A stretch of DNA of 64,000 nt from CADEED01 sp964444835 (GTDB lineage Bacteria; Pseudomonadota; Gammaproteobacteria; Steroidobacterales; Steroidobacteraceae). The notes below the pieces were generated by a model, which ran no database searches, had not been told where the DNA came from, and saw only the letters and a program-made list of their open reading frames with translations. How positions within the stretch are numbered: position 1 is the stretch's first letter; every line of letters starts with the position of its first letter. Below, in pieces: positions 1-8,839 of this stretch. Location of the stretch: NCBI GenBank assembly GCA_964444835.1, contig CAYUIT010000007.1, positions 51,805 through 115,804 on the forward strand. The letters are read 5' to 3'. Made by a program: the position numbers and the translations under genes.

Positions 1-630
1 CCGCTCGGCGACATCGTGCAGGAAGGCAACGTTGGCTTGATGAAGGCCGTCAAGCGCTTCGAGCCCTCGGTGGGCGTGCGCTTGGTGTCGTTTGCCGTGC
101 ACTGGATTCGCGCCGAGATTCACGAGTACGTGCTGCGCAACTGGCGGCTGGTCAAGGTCGCCACAACCAAAGCGCAGCGCAAGCTGTTCTTCAATTTGCG
201 CAAGCTGAAAAAGAACTTGGCGTGGCTTACGCACGACGAGACGCAAGCGGTCGCGAAAGACCTCGGCGTAACGCCTGCGGAAGTCACCGAGATGGAAAAG
301 CGCCTCGCGGCGCGCGATATGACGTTCGATCCGACACCGGAATCGGACGAAGACGACGTGTACTCGCCCGCTTCCTACCTACCCGCTCCGGATGCCGATC
401 CGGCCGAACAGGTGGAGAGCGAGGAATGGGAATCGGCGTCGGCTGATCGCTTGTCAGCCGCGTTGAAGGTGCTCGACGAGCGCAGCCGCGACATCGTGTT
501 GAGCCGCTGGACGGGCGACGCGAAGGCCACGCTGCATGACTTGGCCGACAAATACCAAGTGTCGGCGGAACGTATTCGCCAGATCGAAGCCAACGCGATC
601 AAGAAGCTGCGGAACTTGATGGCGGCGTAG
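1..630 (+). CDS. rpoH: RNA polymerase sigma-32 factor RpoH (3' part)
   Basis: This is the C-terminal 209 residues of the heat-shock sigma factor, which directs RNA polymerase to chaperone and protease promoters. The reading frame is open from base 1, so the start lies upstream of the window. The sequence covers the end of region 2 (the SFAVHWIRAEIHEYVLRNWR stretch). It then shows the RpoH box QRKLFFNLRKLKK, which is diagnostic of sigma-32 rather than sigma-70 or sigma-38. Region 4 follows, with a helix-turn-helix ending in VSAERIRQIEANAIKKLR. The tail is intact and stops at TAG. DUF429 lies convergent, 9 bp downstream. Confidence 0.95.
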   Translation, partial: PLGDIVQEGNVGLMKAVKRFEPSVGVRLVSFAVHWIRAEIHEYVLRNWRLVKVATTKAQRKLFFNLRKLKKNLAWLTHDETQAVAKDLGVTPAEVTEMEKRLAARDMTFDPTPESDEDDVYSPASYLPAPDADPAEQVESEEWESASADRLSAALKVLDERSRDIVLSRWTGDAKATLHDLADKYQVSAERIRQIEANAIKKLRNLMAA

Positions 631-639
631 CGCTGCGCG

Positions 640-1356
640 TCAGGCGTAGATGCACATCCGCAGGCCGTGACGATCGCGCGCCTGCGGATCTCCTAACTCC
701 ATGGCCGCTCCTGCGGCGACGCGTTGCACCGACCGCAACACCGCTAGCGCATCCAACAAGTCATCGCTCGCATACCGCAAGCCCGCGAGTTGCTGGTGGA
801 GACTCGGCAGCACGTGCGGCCAACGGCTCGCCACGAGGCGGCGGCGCTCGCGGGCACCCGCGAGGGAGCGCTTGGGATGATGCAACGCGTGACCGGCCCA
901 TACGGCAAAGGCCACTTCGGGATGAATCTCGAACGTGCGTCGCGCACGGGCGCGATCGGCACGCAGCACCGCATCCAGCTCGGCGATTTTCGGCACGATA
1001 CCCCAGGCTTGCCGACTGATCCGCTTGCCTTCCTGACGCTCGCGGAGCGCGCACGCGTCGCTGTACGACGCGGCTCGCAAACAGACCCGCGGTGGTACAT
1101 CGAAAACGCTCGCAGCACGCGGCCGGCCTAACAACTTTCGCGCGGCGGACTCACACGCCCGCGGCGAGCGTTCGGGAATGCCGATGGGCATATCGACACC
1201 AATCCAGGCACGCCGCGGTAGTGCCGCGTGGAGTGCGTCAAACGTGGCGAAGACTTGTGCGTGTAGCGGCGCTCGTGTCCGCATCGTCACAGCAAGCCAA
1301 CCACCGCGGCACCCGTCTACGCCGACGAATACGGGCTGCTCGCGCCGCACACTCAC
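640..1356 (-). CDS. DUF429 family protein
   Basis: This 238-aa protein resembles the DUF429 family, which has an RNase H-like fold and no established reaction. Visible landmarks are the N-terminal FVGVDGCRGGWLA strand-turn with an aspartate, the IGVDMPIGIPE segment, a PRAASVFDVPPR segment and the FEIHPEVAFA motif near residue 145. Its ATG overlaps the stop of the upstream gene by 4 bp (ATGA at 1353-1356), so the two are probably co-transcribed and translationally coupled. The family call is fairly secure; function is unknown. Confidence 0.8.
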   Translation of the reverse strand: MSVRREQPVFVGVDGCRGGWLAVTMRTRAPLHAQVFATFDALHAALPRRAWIGVDMPIGIPERSPRACESAARKLLGRPRAASVFDVPPRVCLRAASYSDACALRERQEGKRISRQAWGIVPKIAELDAVLRADRARARRTFEIHPEVAFAVWAGHALHHPKRSLAGARERRRLVASRWPHVLPSLHQQLAGLRYASDDLLDALAVLRSVQRVAAGAAMELGDPQARDRHGLRMCIYA

Positions 1357-2090
1357 TCGGATGGCGGAGCGCTCACGTACGCCGTCATGCTCGCCGGGAG
1401 CACGTCATAGGTATACGGCACGAAGATTCCGAGCTCGAGCACGCCCGTGCGAACCCACTGTACGGGTTTGTCGACACCGCGCACGACGACGCGATACTGA
1501 TCGCCCAGGGCACCCGTCACTTTGCGGACATCGTCGGCGAACAGCTTGATGACAGCGTCACGGTACTGACTCGGATTGACGATGCTGATCTCGACCTCGC
1601 TCGCACCATCAAGCTGCGTGCGCCCGACGGGTTTGATGCTGGCAATGAAGCTGCGGAGCTTCGCGACGATGGCCGGGCCGTTGGCTTCGCCGGGAGGGAT
1701 CTTGGTCTTGACGGTGATCGATGTGCGCGAGGTGTCCGGCCGCCCAGCACTCTCGAGCTGCACATTGGCGGTGTCTACCTTCAACGGCAGGACCGTCCCT
1801 GCATCACTCACGGTCGACACATCGATGCTCCCATCGCGTTTGGCGGCTGCGAGGGCGGCGCGTAGTGTTTCGAAAATCTCGGTGCGACGTGCGGCTGCTT
1901 CGCGCGTGTCGTTCGTCACTTCAACGCGCAACAGCGCGAAGTCCCCCGTGCGCTTGAGCATGGTGCCCGGTATGGCGGTTTCTGCGCGGCGCTGCGCCGT
2001 GACGACAATCTCCTCGGCGTCTTGCGCCACTGCTGTCGCGGCCCACAGGCAGCCAATCGCGGCGACGAGCCATTGCTGGTAGTTAGTCAT
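1353..2090 (-). CDS. conserved periplasmic protein, possibly SIMPL-like
   Basis: A 245-aa exported protein. I chose the ATG at 2090 because GAGGGGA sits a few bases upstream and a signal peptide follows directly (LVAAIGCLWAATAVA, then QDAEE). The body is an alternating alpha/beta sequence with the pattern TGDFALLRVEV, then EIFETLRAALAAAK. This is loosely like SIMPL/DUF541 proteins, but I am not certain of the family. Just after the predicted cleavage site lies EEIVVTAQRRAE, which reads like the TonB box of a TonB-dependent receptor although no barrel follows. It is the first gene of a pair with the DUF429 gene. Confidence 0.7.
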   Translation of the reverse strand: MTNYQQWLVAAIGCLWAATAVAQDAEEIVVTAQRRAETAIPGTMLKRTGDFALLRVEVTNDTREAAARRTEIFETLRAALAAAKRDGSIDVSTVSDAGTVLPLKVDTANVQLESAGRPDTSRTSITVKTKIPPGEANGPAIVAKLRSFIASIKPVGRTQLDGASEVEISIVNPSQYRDAVIKLFADDVRKVTGALGDQYRVVVRGVDKPVQWVRTGVLELGIFVPYTYDVLPASMTAYVSAPPSE

Positions 2091-2143
2091 GTTGATTCCC
2101 CTCGCGCCAAGAGGGCGCTGATCGATTGTACCGGGGCCCCAAC

Positions 2144-2176
2144 GAAAAAGGCTCGGCACCTGCGGCGCCGAGCCCT
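2144..2176 (-). terminator. rho-independent terminator of the OmpA-family gene
   Basis: Arms GGCTCGGC (2150-2157) and GCCGAGCC (2167-2174) form a perfect 8-bp stem. On the minus strand it is followed by five T's (A-run at 2145-2149). It lies just after the stop of the gene ending at 2198 and insulates it from the next minus-strand gene. Confidence 0.85.
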
Positions 2177-2197
2177 TGGTCCCGTGACGAAGGCAGA

Positions 2198-2878
2198 CTA
2201 GCCTTGCGTGATTGGCTGCAGCGTCAGCTCGACGCGGCGGTTCTGCTGGCGACCGTCCGGCGAGTCATTCGACGCGACCGGTTCGCGCTCGCCGGCACCT
2301 TGGGCCACGATGCGTTGGTCGTTGACGCCGCGCGTGCGCAGATAACCTGCCACCGTGCTCGCGCGCTTTTGCGAGAGCTGCAAGTTGTAGTCGTCCGCAC
2401 CCACGCTGTCGGTGTGGCCTTCCACATCGATCAACGTTTTGTCGAACTCCTTGAGCACGATCGCAACAGAGTCGAGCACGCCAAAGAAGCTGGCATTCAA
2501 ATCCGCGCTCGCCGTTTGGAACGTGACGTTGCCGGGCATGTTGAGCACGATCTCATTGCCATTACGCGTGACAGAAACGCCGGTGCCTTGCAGCTGCGCG
2601 CGCAACTTGGCTTCCTGACGATCCATGTAATTGCCAACGGCACCGCCCGCCAGTGCGCCCACGCCCGCACCGATCAGTGCGCGCTCGCGTCGCTCCTTGG
2701 AGTTGTCACCCGTCACGGCACCGAGAATTGCGCCCGAGAGCGCGCCGATGCCGGCGCCCTTGGCGGTCTTACTGACCTTCTTCTCGCCCGTGTAGGCGTC
2801 CGTGGTGTGACAGCCTGCGGTAATAACGGCCGCGACCGCGATTACCAGGCCATTGCGAACAGTTGTCGATAACTTCAT
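2198..2878 (-). CDS. OmpA-family outer-membrane lipoprotein (YiaD-like)
   Basis: A 226-aa lipoprotein that probably anchors the outer membrane to peptidoglycan. The signal peptide ends in a lipobox (VITAGC, Cys about 23). Glycine-zipper segments follow (GAGIGALSGAILGAVTG and GAGVGALAGGAVGNYMD), and then a C-terminal OmpA-like domain from about residue 110. That domain carries VEGHTDSVGADDYNLQLSQKRA and ends with NRRVELTLQP, the usual diaminopimelate-binding signature. GGAGG lies 7 bp before the ATG. The length matches the YiaD/OmpA-like family. A terminator follows, so it appears to be monocistronic. Confidence 0.92.
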   Translation of the reverse strand: MKLSTTVRNGLVIAVAAVITAGCHTTDAYTGEKKVSKTAKGAGIGALSGAILGAVTGDNSKERRERALIGAGVGALAGGAVGNYMDRQEAKLRAQLQGTGVSVTRNGNEIVLNMPGNVTFQTASADLNASFFGVLDSVAIVLKEFDKTLIDVEGHTDSVGADDYNLQLSQKRASTVAGYLRTRGVNDQRIVAQGAGEREPVASNDSPDGRQQNRRVELTLQPITQG

Positions 2879-2955
2879 TTGCCATCCTCCAATGCTTTGA
2901 GCGATGGCACCACACTAACAGCTTCGGCGTGAATGCAACGTGAACAAACCGCAGT

Positions 2956-3489
2956 TCAATCGACTCCGTCCGAGGACGCTGGCGGCGAACTGGCTTTACT
3001 GTAGCCGTGCGGCCGAATGGCCACGGTATTAGTCACCAGCGTGCAGCGTGTGCCATCTGTACGGTAGAAACCGTACTCGAAGGTGGGGGTAGCCCGTCCA
3101 GACGTCGCGAGTTCGCGACGAATTTCGGCTTCCTTTTCTGCTGGCAATGTGAAGCGCATCTCAAGATCACTATTGCCACCGTGTTCGAAATCGATAGTCA
3201 TCGCTCGCGTCCACACCGATTGTCCGGGAAACACGCGTGCACATGCCAGGGCCGCGATGGGGTCGGCAAGCGCCGCTTGGTAGCCGCCAAACATCACGCC
3301 GCCCGGATTGCGCGAGATCGCGTTGAGCGGCAAACGAATCCGCACCGTGCGCCAGTCGTTAGCCAGCTCGAGCACGCGGATGCGCATGAAGAAAAACGGC
3401 GGGTACCATTCGAGCAAGCGCGCATCGGACAGCCAGCGCTTGCGGACCATGAAGTTCATGAAGCGTTGCATCGGCGCCGGGCGTTTCAT
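2956..3489 (-). CDS. DUF4442 hot-dog-fold protein
   Basis: A 177-aa protein resembling the DUF4442 family, with a hot-dog fold like acyl-CoA thioesterases. Supporting segments are NPGGVMFGGYQAALADPIAAL, which resembles the hot-dog central helix, and the later strands AMTIDFEHGG and RCTLVTNTVAIR. The ATG at 3489 was chosen because longer versions would run into the divergent gene that starts at 3535. No catalytic residue can be fixed by reading alone, so thioesterase activity is only a possibility. Confidence 0.75.
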   Translation of the reverse strand: MKRPAPMQRFMNFMVRKRWLSDARLLEWYPPFFFMRIRVLELANDWRTVRIRLPLNAISRNPGGVMFGGYQAALADPIAALACARVFPGQSVWTRAMTIDFEHGGNSDLEMRFTLPAEKEAEIRRELATSGRATPTFEYGFYRTDGTRCTLVTNTVAIRPHGYSKASSPPASSDGVD

Positions 3490-3534
3490 GGGCGTATTGT
3501 TGCAGAGGCGCGCGCCGTGGCGTAGCGTTGGATT

Positions 3535-4002
3535 GTGCGTACCGTCAACGAATGGCTCGACGAATACGGTTCGAGCCACCAAAACCCGACGAACAAGTTG
3601 CTGCACTGGATCTGTGTGCCGCCGATCGTCATGTGCGTGATCGGCTTTCTGTGGCTCATTCCCGTACCAGCGGCGTTCACGGCGCTCTCACCTTGGCTCA
3701 ATTGGGCCACGCTCACGATCGCAGCGGCGGTGGTTTTCTATTTTTACTTGTCGCCGCGTTTGGCGATCGGTGCGGCGCTCGTGCTCATAGCGCTGGCTGT
3801 AGTCGTTAGCTGGCTCGATTCGCTGGCATGGCCGTTGTGGGCCGTCTGCTTGCTGATCTTTGTCGTCGCCTGGGTTGGGCAATTCATTGGCCACGCATAT
3901 GAGGGCAAGCGCCCATCGTTCTTCAAGGATGTGTTGTTCTTGATGATCGGCCCGCTGTGGCTGCTGTCCTTCGTCTATCGAAAACTTGGCTTGCGCTACT
4001 GA
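3535..4002 (+). CDS. Mpo1-like (DUF962) membrane protein
   Basis: A 155-aa integral membrane protein of the DUF962/Mpo1 family. The yeast member is an Fe(II)-dependent dioxygenase that alpha-oxidises 2-hydroxy fatty acids. The N-terminus reads VNEWLDEYGSSHQNPTNKLLHWICVPPI, which contains the conserved YxxxHxNxxNxxxH pattern. A second conserved patch, FIGHAYEGKRP, lies near residue 120. About four hydrophobic segments are visible. The start codon is GTG, 45 bp from the divergent DUF4442 gene. The stop overlaps the 3' end of the convergent deacetylase gene by 7 bp. Confidence 0.85.
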   Translation: MRTVNEWLDEYGSSHQNPTNKLLHWICVPPIVMCVIGFLWLIPVPAAFTALSPWLNWATLTIAAAVVFYFYLSPRLAIGAALVLIALAVVVSWLDSLAWPLWAVCLLIFVVAWVGQFIGHAYEGKRPSFFKDVLFLMIGPLWLLSFVYRKLGLRY

Positions 4003-4955
4003 GCCCGGGCCTGCAGATCACGCAGCGCCTCTTCAAACACCAGCGCGTGGAGCTCTGCTGTACGCAGCGGCGTCGGGGCGTAGCCTCCCGCCAAGGTGAT
4101 GACGAGCGGTATTCCGCGTGCCCGTACTTGCTCGATCACGAAGCGATCCCGCGCCCGCACACCCCCGTCGCTGAGCGCAAAGCGCCCATAGCGATCGTTA
4201 GCAGCCACATCGACGCCCGCGAGATAGAACACGATGTCGGCACGAAACTCGGCCAGGATGCGCGGCACATGCCGTTCGAGCGCAGCGAGATACTCCACGT
4301 CGGTCGTGCCGTCGCCGAGACCGACGTCGAGTGTCGAACGCATTTTCTCCGTCGGGTAATTGCGTTCACCATGCAATGAGAATGTAAACACGGACGGATC
4401 GTGCTCGAAGATTGCGGCCGTGCCATTCCCTTGGTGCACATCGAGATCGATGACGAGCGCGCGGCTGATAGCGCGGCGCGCTTGCAACGCGCGAATCGCG
4501 ACCGCGACGTCGTTGACGATGCAAAAGCCCTCGCCGCGGTCTGCGAAGGCGTGATGGGTACCGCCCGCGAGGTTGCCGCTAATGCCGTCTAGCAACGCAC
4601 GCTCCGCCGCGTCCAGGGTGCCCTGCGCCGCGAGCTGAGCGCGGCGCCACAACCGCTCGGACCACGGTACGCCGATGCGGCGCTGCTCGGCGGGCGTCAA
4701 CGTGCCGGTCTCTAGTTTTGCGAGGTACTGGGGCGTGTGCACGGCTTCGAGTGCCGCGCGTGCGACCAGCGCAGGCTCGAGTAACTGTTCGGGTGTGACT
4801 AACTGCCGCGCGAGCAAAATCTCGCGAATCGCCCCGTACTTCGACATCGGAAACGGATGCCCATCCGGCATCGGCACGACATAGTCTGGATGATGGCTCA
4901 AGCGCAGCACGGCCCTATCGTGCAACGGCCGCTCGCCGCGGTACAGCGTGGCCAC
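3996..4955 (-). CDS. histone-deacetylase-family zinc hydrolase
   Basis: A 319-aa protein of the bacterial HDAC/acetoin-utilisation superfamily, which removes acetyl or acyl groups from amines using Zn. Motifs in order are AGGTHHAF (tandem catalytic histidines), EGFCIVNDVAVA, the metal-binding DLDVHQGNGTA, FSLHGERNYP, AGVDVAAND with a further metal aspartate, and a C-terminal LAGGY. All expected catalytic and metal residues appear intact. The start is uncertain: GTG at 4955 is used, and GTG at 4910 is an alternative. The bacterial substrate cannot be inferred from context. Confidence 0.88.
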   Translation of the reverse strand: MATLYRGERPLHDRAVLRLSHHPDYVVPMPDGHPFPMSKYGAIREILLARQLVTPEQLLEPALVARAALEAVHTPQYLAKLETGTLTPAEQRRIGVPWSERLWRRAQLAAQGTLDAAERALLDGISGNLAGGTHHAFADRGEGFCIVNDVAVAIRALQARRAISRALVIDLDVHQGNGTAAIFEHDPSVFTFSLHGERNYPTEKMRSTLDVGLGDGTTDVEYLAALERHVPRILAEFRADIVFYLAGVDVAANDRYGRFALSDGGVRARDRFVIEQVRARGIPLVITLAGGYAPTPLRTAELHALVFEEALRDLQARAQ

Positions 4956-5068
4956 TGCGAGCTTCCAGGATGTGCTTGTCCTGGATGTTGAATCCCCTAT
5001 TAGGTCGATAGGGTGTGCGAGCCGACTCGGGTAAACTCGGGCGTAATTCGTTTTTTATGAGATTTTCC

Positions 5069-6274
5069 ATGGCCACTGCTCCCGCAGCGCTCGCGAGTAC
5101 GCTGAAGCGCCCATCGACGCTCGACCCACTCGATCTCTTCGACACGCGCTCCTTGCTGAGCGAGGACGAATGCATGGTGCAAGACACCGTACGCCGACTC
5201 GTCGACGACCGCGTGTTGCCCATCATCCAAGAGTGTTTCGAGACCCATCGTTTCCCGCGCGAGTTGATTCCGGAGCTGGCGTCGCTTGGGTTGTTAGGCT
5301 CCTCGATCCACGGCTACGACTGCGCAGGCATGAACGCCGTGAGCTACGGGCTCATCTGCCAAGAGCTCGAGCGCGGCGACTCGGGCATTCGTAGTTTTGT
5401 GTCGGTACAAAGCTCGCTCTGCATGTATCCGATCTATGCGTTCGGCAGCGACGAGCAGAAACGCCAGTTCTTGCCCGACATGGCACGCGGCACCAAGATC
5501 GGTTGCTTCGGGTTGACCGAGTCCCATGGCGGCTCCGACCCGGCCAACATGAAGACGCACGCGAAGCGCCGTGGCAACGATTGGGTGATCAACGGCTCCA
5601 AGATGTGGATCACTAACGGCGCAATCGCCGACCTCTGCATTTGCTGGGCGATGACCGATGAGGGCATCCGTGGCTTCATCGTGGAAAAAGGCACGCCCGG
5701 GTTCACCGCCCCCGAGATCGAGCGCAAGTTCAGCTTGCGAGCTTCCGTCACCTCGGCCCTGTTCTTCGACAACGTCGTGGTGCCGGAGTCGAACCGGTTG
5801 CCACTCGCGATCGGCCTCAAAGGCCCGCTCTCCTGCTTGACCCAAGCGCGCTACGGCATCACGTGGGGCGTCATTGGCGCAGCGCAGGCATGCTTGGCGC
5901 AACTCCTGGACTACACCCAGACGCGTGCCACTTTCGGCCGACCGCTGGCGGCGAATCAAGCCGTGCAGATTCGGCTCGCCGACATGTCACGCCGGATCAC
6001 CACGGCGCAACTGCTGTCCTTACAACTCGGTCGGCTCAAGGATGCGAGCAAGATGGTGCCCACGCAGGTCTCGCTCGCCAAATGGAACAACTGCCGCATG
6101 GCGCTCGACATCGCGCGCGATTGCCGCGACTTGTTAGGCGGTGCCGGAATCAGCGCGGAGTACGTGCCGATTCGGCATGCGCTCAATCTCGAGAGTGTCA
6201 TCACCTACGAGGGCACCGAGACTGTCCATCAATTGTCGGTCGGCCGTGAGCTCACCGGCATCAACGCATTCTGA
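5069..6274 (+). CDS. gcdH: glutaryl-CoA dehydrogenase
   Basis: A 401-aa FAD flavoenzyme of the acyl-CoA dehydrogenase family that oxidises and decarboxylates glutaryl-CoA to crotonyl-CoA in lysine and tryptophan breakdown. The family is identified by RSFVSVQSSLCMYPIYAFGS near residue 115, which matches the glutarate-binding loop of GCDH. FGLTESHGGSDP and WITNGAIADL are the flavin-binding segments. YEGTETVHQLSVGRELTG holds the catalytic glutamate close to the C-terminus. ATG 5069 is chosen; an in-frame ATG at 5057 is possible. The next gene follows after 13 bp. Confidence 0.93.
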   Translation: MATAPAALASTLKRPSTLDPLDLFDTRSLLSEDECMVQDTVRRLVDDRVLPIIQECFETHRFPRELIPELASLGLLGSSIHGYDCAGMNAVSYGLICQELERGDSGIRSFVSVQSSLCMYPIYAFGSDEQKRQFLPDMARGTKIGCFGLTESHGGSDPANMKTHAKRRGNDWVINGSKMWITNGAIADLCICWAMTDEGIRGFIVEKGTPGFTAPEIERKFSLRASVTSALFFDNVVVPESNRLPLAIGLKGPLSCLTQARYGITWGVIGAAQACLAQLLDYTQTRATFGRPLAANQAVQIRLADMSRRITTAQLLSLQLGRLKDASKMVPTQVSLAKWNNCRMALDIARDCRDLLGGAGISAEYVPIRHALNLESVITYEGTETVHQLSVGRELTGINAF

Positions 6275-6287
6275 TCCGGGAACTGGC

Positions 6288-6995
6288 GTGAGCACGCTCG
6301 AGAAGATTGGCGATTTCAGCGAGCGCGGAGCGCGTACGACGCGTCTCGAAACTTTCGTTGACGCCGCGTTCGCATTTGCGCTCACGATGTTGATCATTTC
6401 CGCAGATTCGATTCCGCGGAGCCATGCCGAATTGGTGACTGCCCTGAAGGGCATTCCCGCCTTCGCGGCGAGCTTTGCGCTCATCGTGATGTTTTGGCAC
6501 GGCCACTACCGCTGGAGCCGTCGCTACGGACTCGAGGACGGCGTGAGCGTGATGCTCTCGCTGCTGCTGGTATTCACCGTGCTTGTGTTCTTCTACCCGC
6601 TGAAAATGATGATGTTCGGTGCGTTCGCCACGTTTACCGGCGGCGCGTTGCCCTCACCCATCGAGTTTCGCAGCGTCAGCGAGTTGATCGATCTGTTCGG
6701 CTGGTTCGCCTTTGGGTTCACGACGATGTGCGCGCTGCTCGGCGCGCTATTCCATCGCGCAACGACGTTGCGTCTGGCGGTGCCGCTGACACCCATCGAA
6801 CTCCTCTACACGCGGCTTGAAGTGCAGATCTGGTATTCGATTGCCGCGCTCGGCGTCCTTTCGGCGATCATCACGGCATTCGCGCCGGGCCGATGGATCG
6901 CATTGGCACCGTGGGCCTATTCTTTGGCTTCGATCATTGCCCCCGTGTTGGCCATGCGCGCGCACAAGCGTGCGGAGGCGCTGCGGAACGCATAG
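6288..6995 (+). CDS. TMEM175/DUF1211-like membrane protein
   Basis: A 235-aa protein with about six hydrophobic segments. The N-terminal motif RLETFVDAAFAFALTMLI resembles the RxxxFsDavfAia signature of TMEM175-type potassium channels (DUF1211), with VDA in place of the usual SDG. A GTG start at 6288 is preceded by GGGAAC and gives a short cytoplasmic N-terminus; the stop of gcdH lies 13 bp upstream, suggesting co-transcription. Potassium conduction is an inference, because the key serine of the family motif is replaced. Confidence 0.7.
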   Translation: MSTLEKIGDFSERGARTTRLETFVDAAFAFALTMLIISADSIPRSHAELVTALKGIPAFAASFALIVMFWHGHYRWSRRYGLEDGVSVMLSLLLVFTVLVFFYPLKMMMFGAFATFTGGALPSPIEFRSVSELIDLFGWFAFGFTTMCALLGALFHRATTLRLAVPLTPIELLYTRLEVQIWYSIAALGVLSAIITAFAPGRWIALAPWAYSLASIIAPVLAMRAHKRAEALRNA

Positions 6996-7036
6996 CATCC
7001 AGCGCACTCAATCCCAGCTAGAGTGCGAGGAAGTTC

Positions 7037-7789
7037 ATGAACCACTCCGCCCCGACCGGCCTGCCGATCCTGCAACGCGATCACCGCAGCGTCATGGGTC
7101 GGATCAAGTATTTGTCGAAGAAGCCCGAGCGCATGAACCAAGAGCGCGGGCGCGAGTACTTTCGAATCGACGTCCACACCGACGGCACGCGCACCTGTGT
7201 GGCGCACACCGAAATCGACGACCGACCAAGTGTCATGCGCGATGCGGTCTACTCACTCGACCGGCACTGGATGCCGACGGACTGCTTCTTGCGCCTGACG
7301 GTGGGTGACAAGTTCATGGGTTCGGGTTGGTTTCGCTTCCACCCACAATTCGCCGAATGCGAAACCTGGACCGCCCTGGAGGGCCGCGTGTCGCAGCGGA
7401 TGGACCTCGAACAACCGCTCGTGACTTTCCAGAATCACGCGATCGCCTGCGATGCGTGGCATCTGCGCCTCATCGATCGCAGCAAGCCCGGTGCCGTGCA
7501 GCGGATCAAGCAAATGCTGCTCTCCTCGCCGGATCATCGCGGCGCCACGGGCCCACTGCTGTTCTCGATCGGCCTGAACCTCGTTTATATCGGGCCCGAG
7601 CGCGTGACGGTCGAAGCGGGCACATTCGACGCATGGCACTACCAATTCGTCACGAACCCCGAGCTCCCGCAAGAGCACCCGCCGTACGACGTATGGTGCA
7701 CGGCCGACGAGGAGTTCCTGTTCCTGAAGGCGGGCGTGGCGGGCTACATGCAAACGTACTACGAGCTCGCCGAGCTCACCCGCTCCTAA
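7037..7789 (+). CDS. conserved hypothetical protein
   Basis: A 250-aa soluble protein with no signal peptide or membrane segment. I do not recognise the family with confidence. It is rich in beta-strand-like segments and aromatic residues (GSGWFRFHPQFAECETW, AGTFDAWHYQFVTNP). The C-terminal part, ending CTADEEFLFLKAGV, loosely recalls DUF3108-like proteins that bind hydrophobic ligands. It starts 41 bp after the TMEM175-like gene and lies on the same strand. AGGAAG upstream of the ATG is a plausible ribosome binding site. Confidence 0.65.
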   Translation: MNHSAPTGLPILQRDHRSVMGRIKYLSKKPERMNQERGREYFRIDVHTDGTRTCVAHTEIDDRPSVMRDAVYSLDRHWMPTDCFLRLTVGDKFMGSGWFRFHPQFAECETWTALEGRVSQRMDLEQPLVTFQNHAIACDAWHLRLIDRSKPGAVQRIKQMLLSSPDHRGATGPLLFSIGLNLVYIGPERVTVEAGTFDAWHYQFVTNPELPQEHPPYDVWCTADEEFLFLKAGVAGYMQTYYELAELTRS

Positions 7790-8124
7790 CAGCTCGTCAA
7801 ACGGCGAACCACGGCGGCGGCTGCCACGCATGCCGCGGCATTCGCAGCCGCGCTGCCGTCGCCGGCGGTGCTGCGACGGCGGTGGCTGAGGCGCGAGCCA
7901 AGAACCAACGCCAGCGTTGCGTGGGGCTTTGGGCTGCCGATCTTTGGGCCTTGCTCGAAGTCATCATGGGTTCGACCTCCTACGCACCCATTGCAGCGCC
8001 ACGAAATGCCGCAGCTGCGACCAGACCCTGTCAGCGCGCGGGCCAATTGTGGTGAATTCTGGCAATGCTGAATTTGCGGCCCACAGACACTTCCCGCGGT
8101 ACGCCGGAGCGCTACACTTTCCGC
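7790..8124 (+). other. intergenic region upstream of pdsR
   Basis: A 335-bp stretch without a convincing gene. A minus-strand frame covering most of it has low-complexity Arg/Ala content and no ribosome binding site, so it is discounted. A very weak promoter-like pair (TTGTGG, then TGAATT about 16 bp on) lies near 8047-8075. No hairpin or repeat stands out. Confidence 0.4.
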
Positions 8125-8814
8125 ATGAAGAAGCAGATTGCGATCGTCGAAGACGAACAAGCCATTCGCGACAACTACGCGGCCGCGTTCAGCCGCGAGG
8201 GCTATGCCGTACGCACCTATCCCAACCGCAAAGCGGCCATGAGCGCCTTCACCGCGCGCCTACCCGATTTGGCGGTCATCGATATCTCGCTCGAAGATGA
8301 GCCAGAGGGCGGCTTCGATCTGTGCCGCGATTTGCGCGGTCTGTCGGCGGAGCTGCCGATCATCTTCCTAACAGCTCGCGACTCCGAACTCGACGCCGTC
8401 TCGGGTCTGCGGCTCGGCGCTGACGATTTCCTCACCAAAGATCTCTCGCTCGCACATTTGATCGCTCGCGTGAACGCTCTATTTCGCCGCGTCGACGCTT
8501 TGCGTCGTCCGCCCGAGGACAAGCAAGTCGTACGCCGCGGAGCGTTGACGCTCGACAGCGAACGCATGTCGGTCGAGTGGCAAGGCCAAGTCGTTCTGTT
8601 GTCGCTCACCGAGTATTGGATCGTGTTCGCGCTCGCCAAGCATCCGGGCCACGTCAAGAATCGGCAGCAGTTGATGGATGCCGCGAGCGTCGTGCTCGAC
8701 GACAACACGATCACGTCGCACGTAAAGCGTATTCGACGCAAGTTCCAGGTCATCGATCCGAGCTTCGATGGCATCCAGACGGTCTACGGCATGGGCTATC
8801 GCTGGGTCGAATGA
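8125..8814 (+). CDS. pdsR: response regulator PdsR (proteobacterial dedicated sortase system)
   Basis: A 229-aa OmpR/PhoB-type regulator. The receiver domain (residues 1-120) shows EDE near the N-terminus, the phospho-acceptor Asp in LAVIDISLED, the switch Thr in FLTARDSE and the Lys in FLTKDLS. A winged-helix DNA-binding domain follows and ends GIQTVYGMGYRW. The segments YPNRKAAMSAF, GGFDLCRDLRG and KHPGHVKNRQQLMDAA match my memory of the regulator found with proteobacterial dedicated sortases. It is followed after 25 bp by its kinase. No sortase gene is present in this window. Confidence 0.85.
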   Translation: MKKQIAIVEDEQAIRDNYAAAFSREGYAVRTYPNRKAAMSAFTARLPDLAVIDISLEDEPEGGFDLCRDLRGLSAELPIIFLTARDSELDAVSGLRLGADDFLTKDLSLAHLIARVNALFRRVDALRRPPEDKQVVRRGALTLDSERMSVEWQGQVVLLSLTEYWIVFALAKHPGHVKNRQQLMDAASVVLDDNTITSHVKRIRRKFQVIDPSFDGIQTVYGMGYRWVE

Positions 8815-8839
8815 TCCGCAAGCGCATGAATCCACAGCC

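Noticed and set aside
7786..8160. A 124-codon minus-strand open frame in the gap before pdsR
   Set aside because: It is Arg/Ala/Ser-rich low-complexity sequence without a ribosome binding site, and it overlaps the pdsR start on the other strand.
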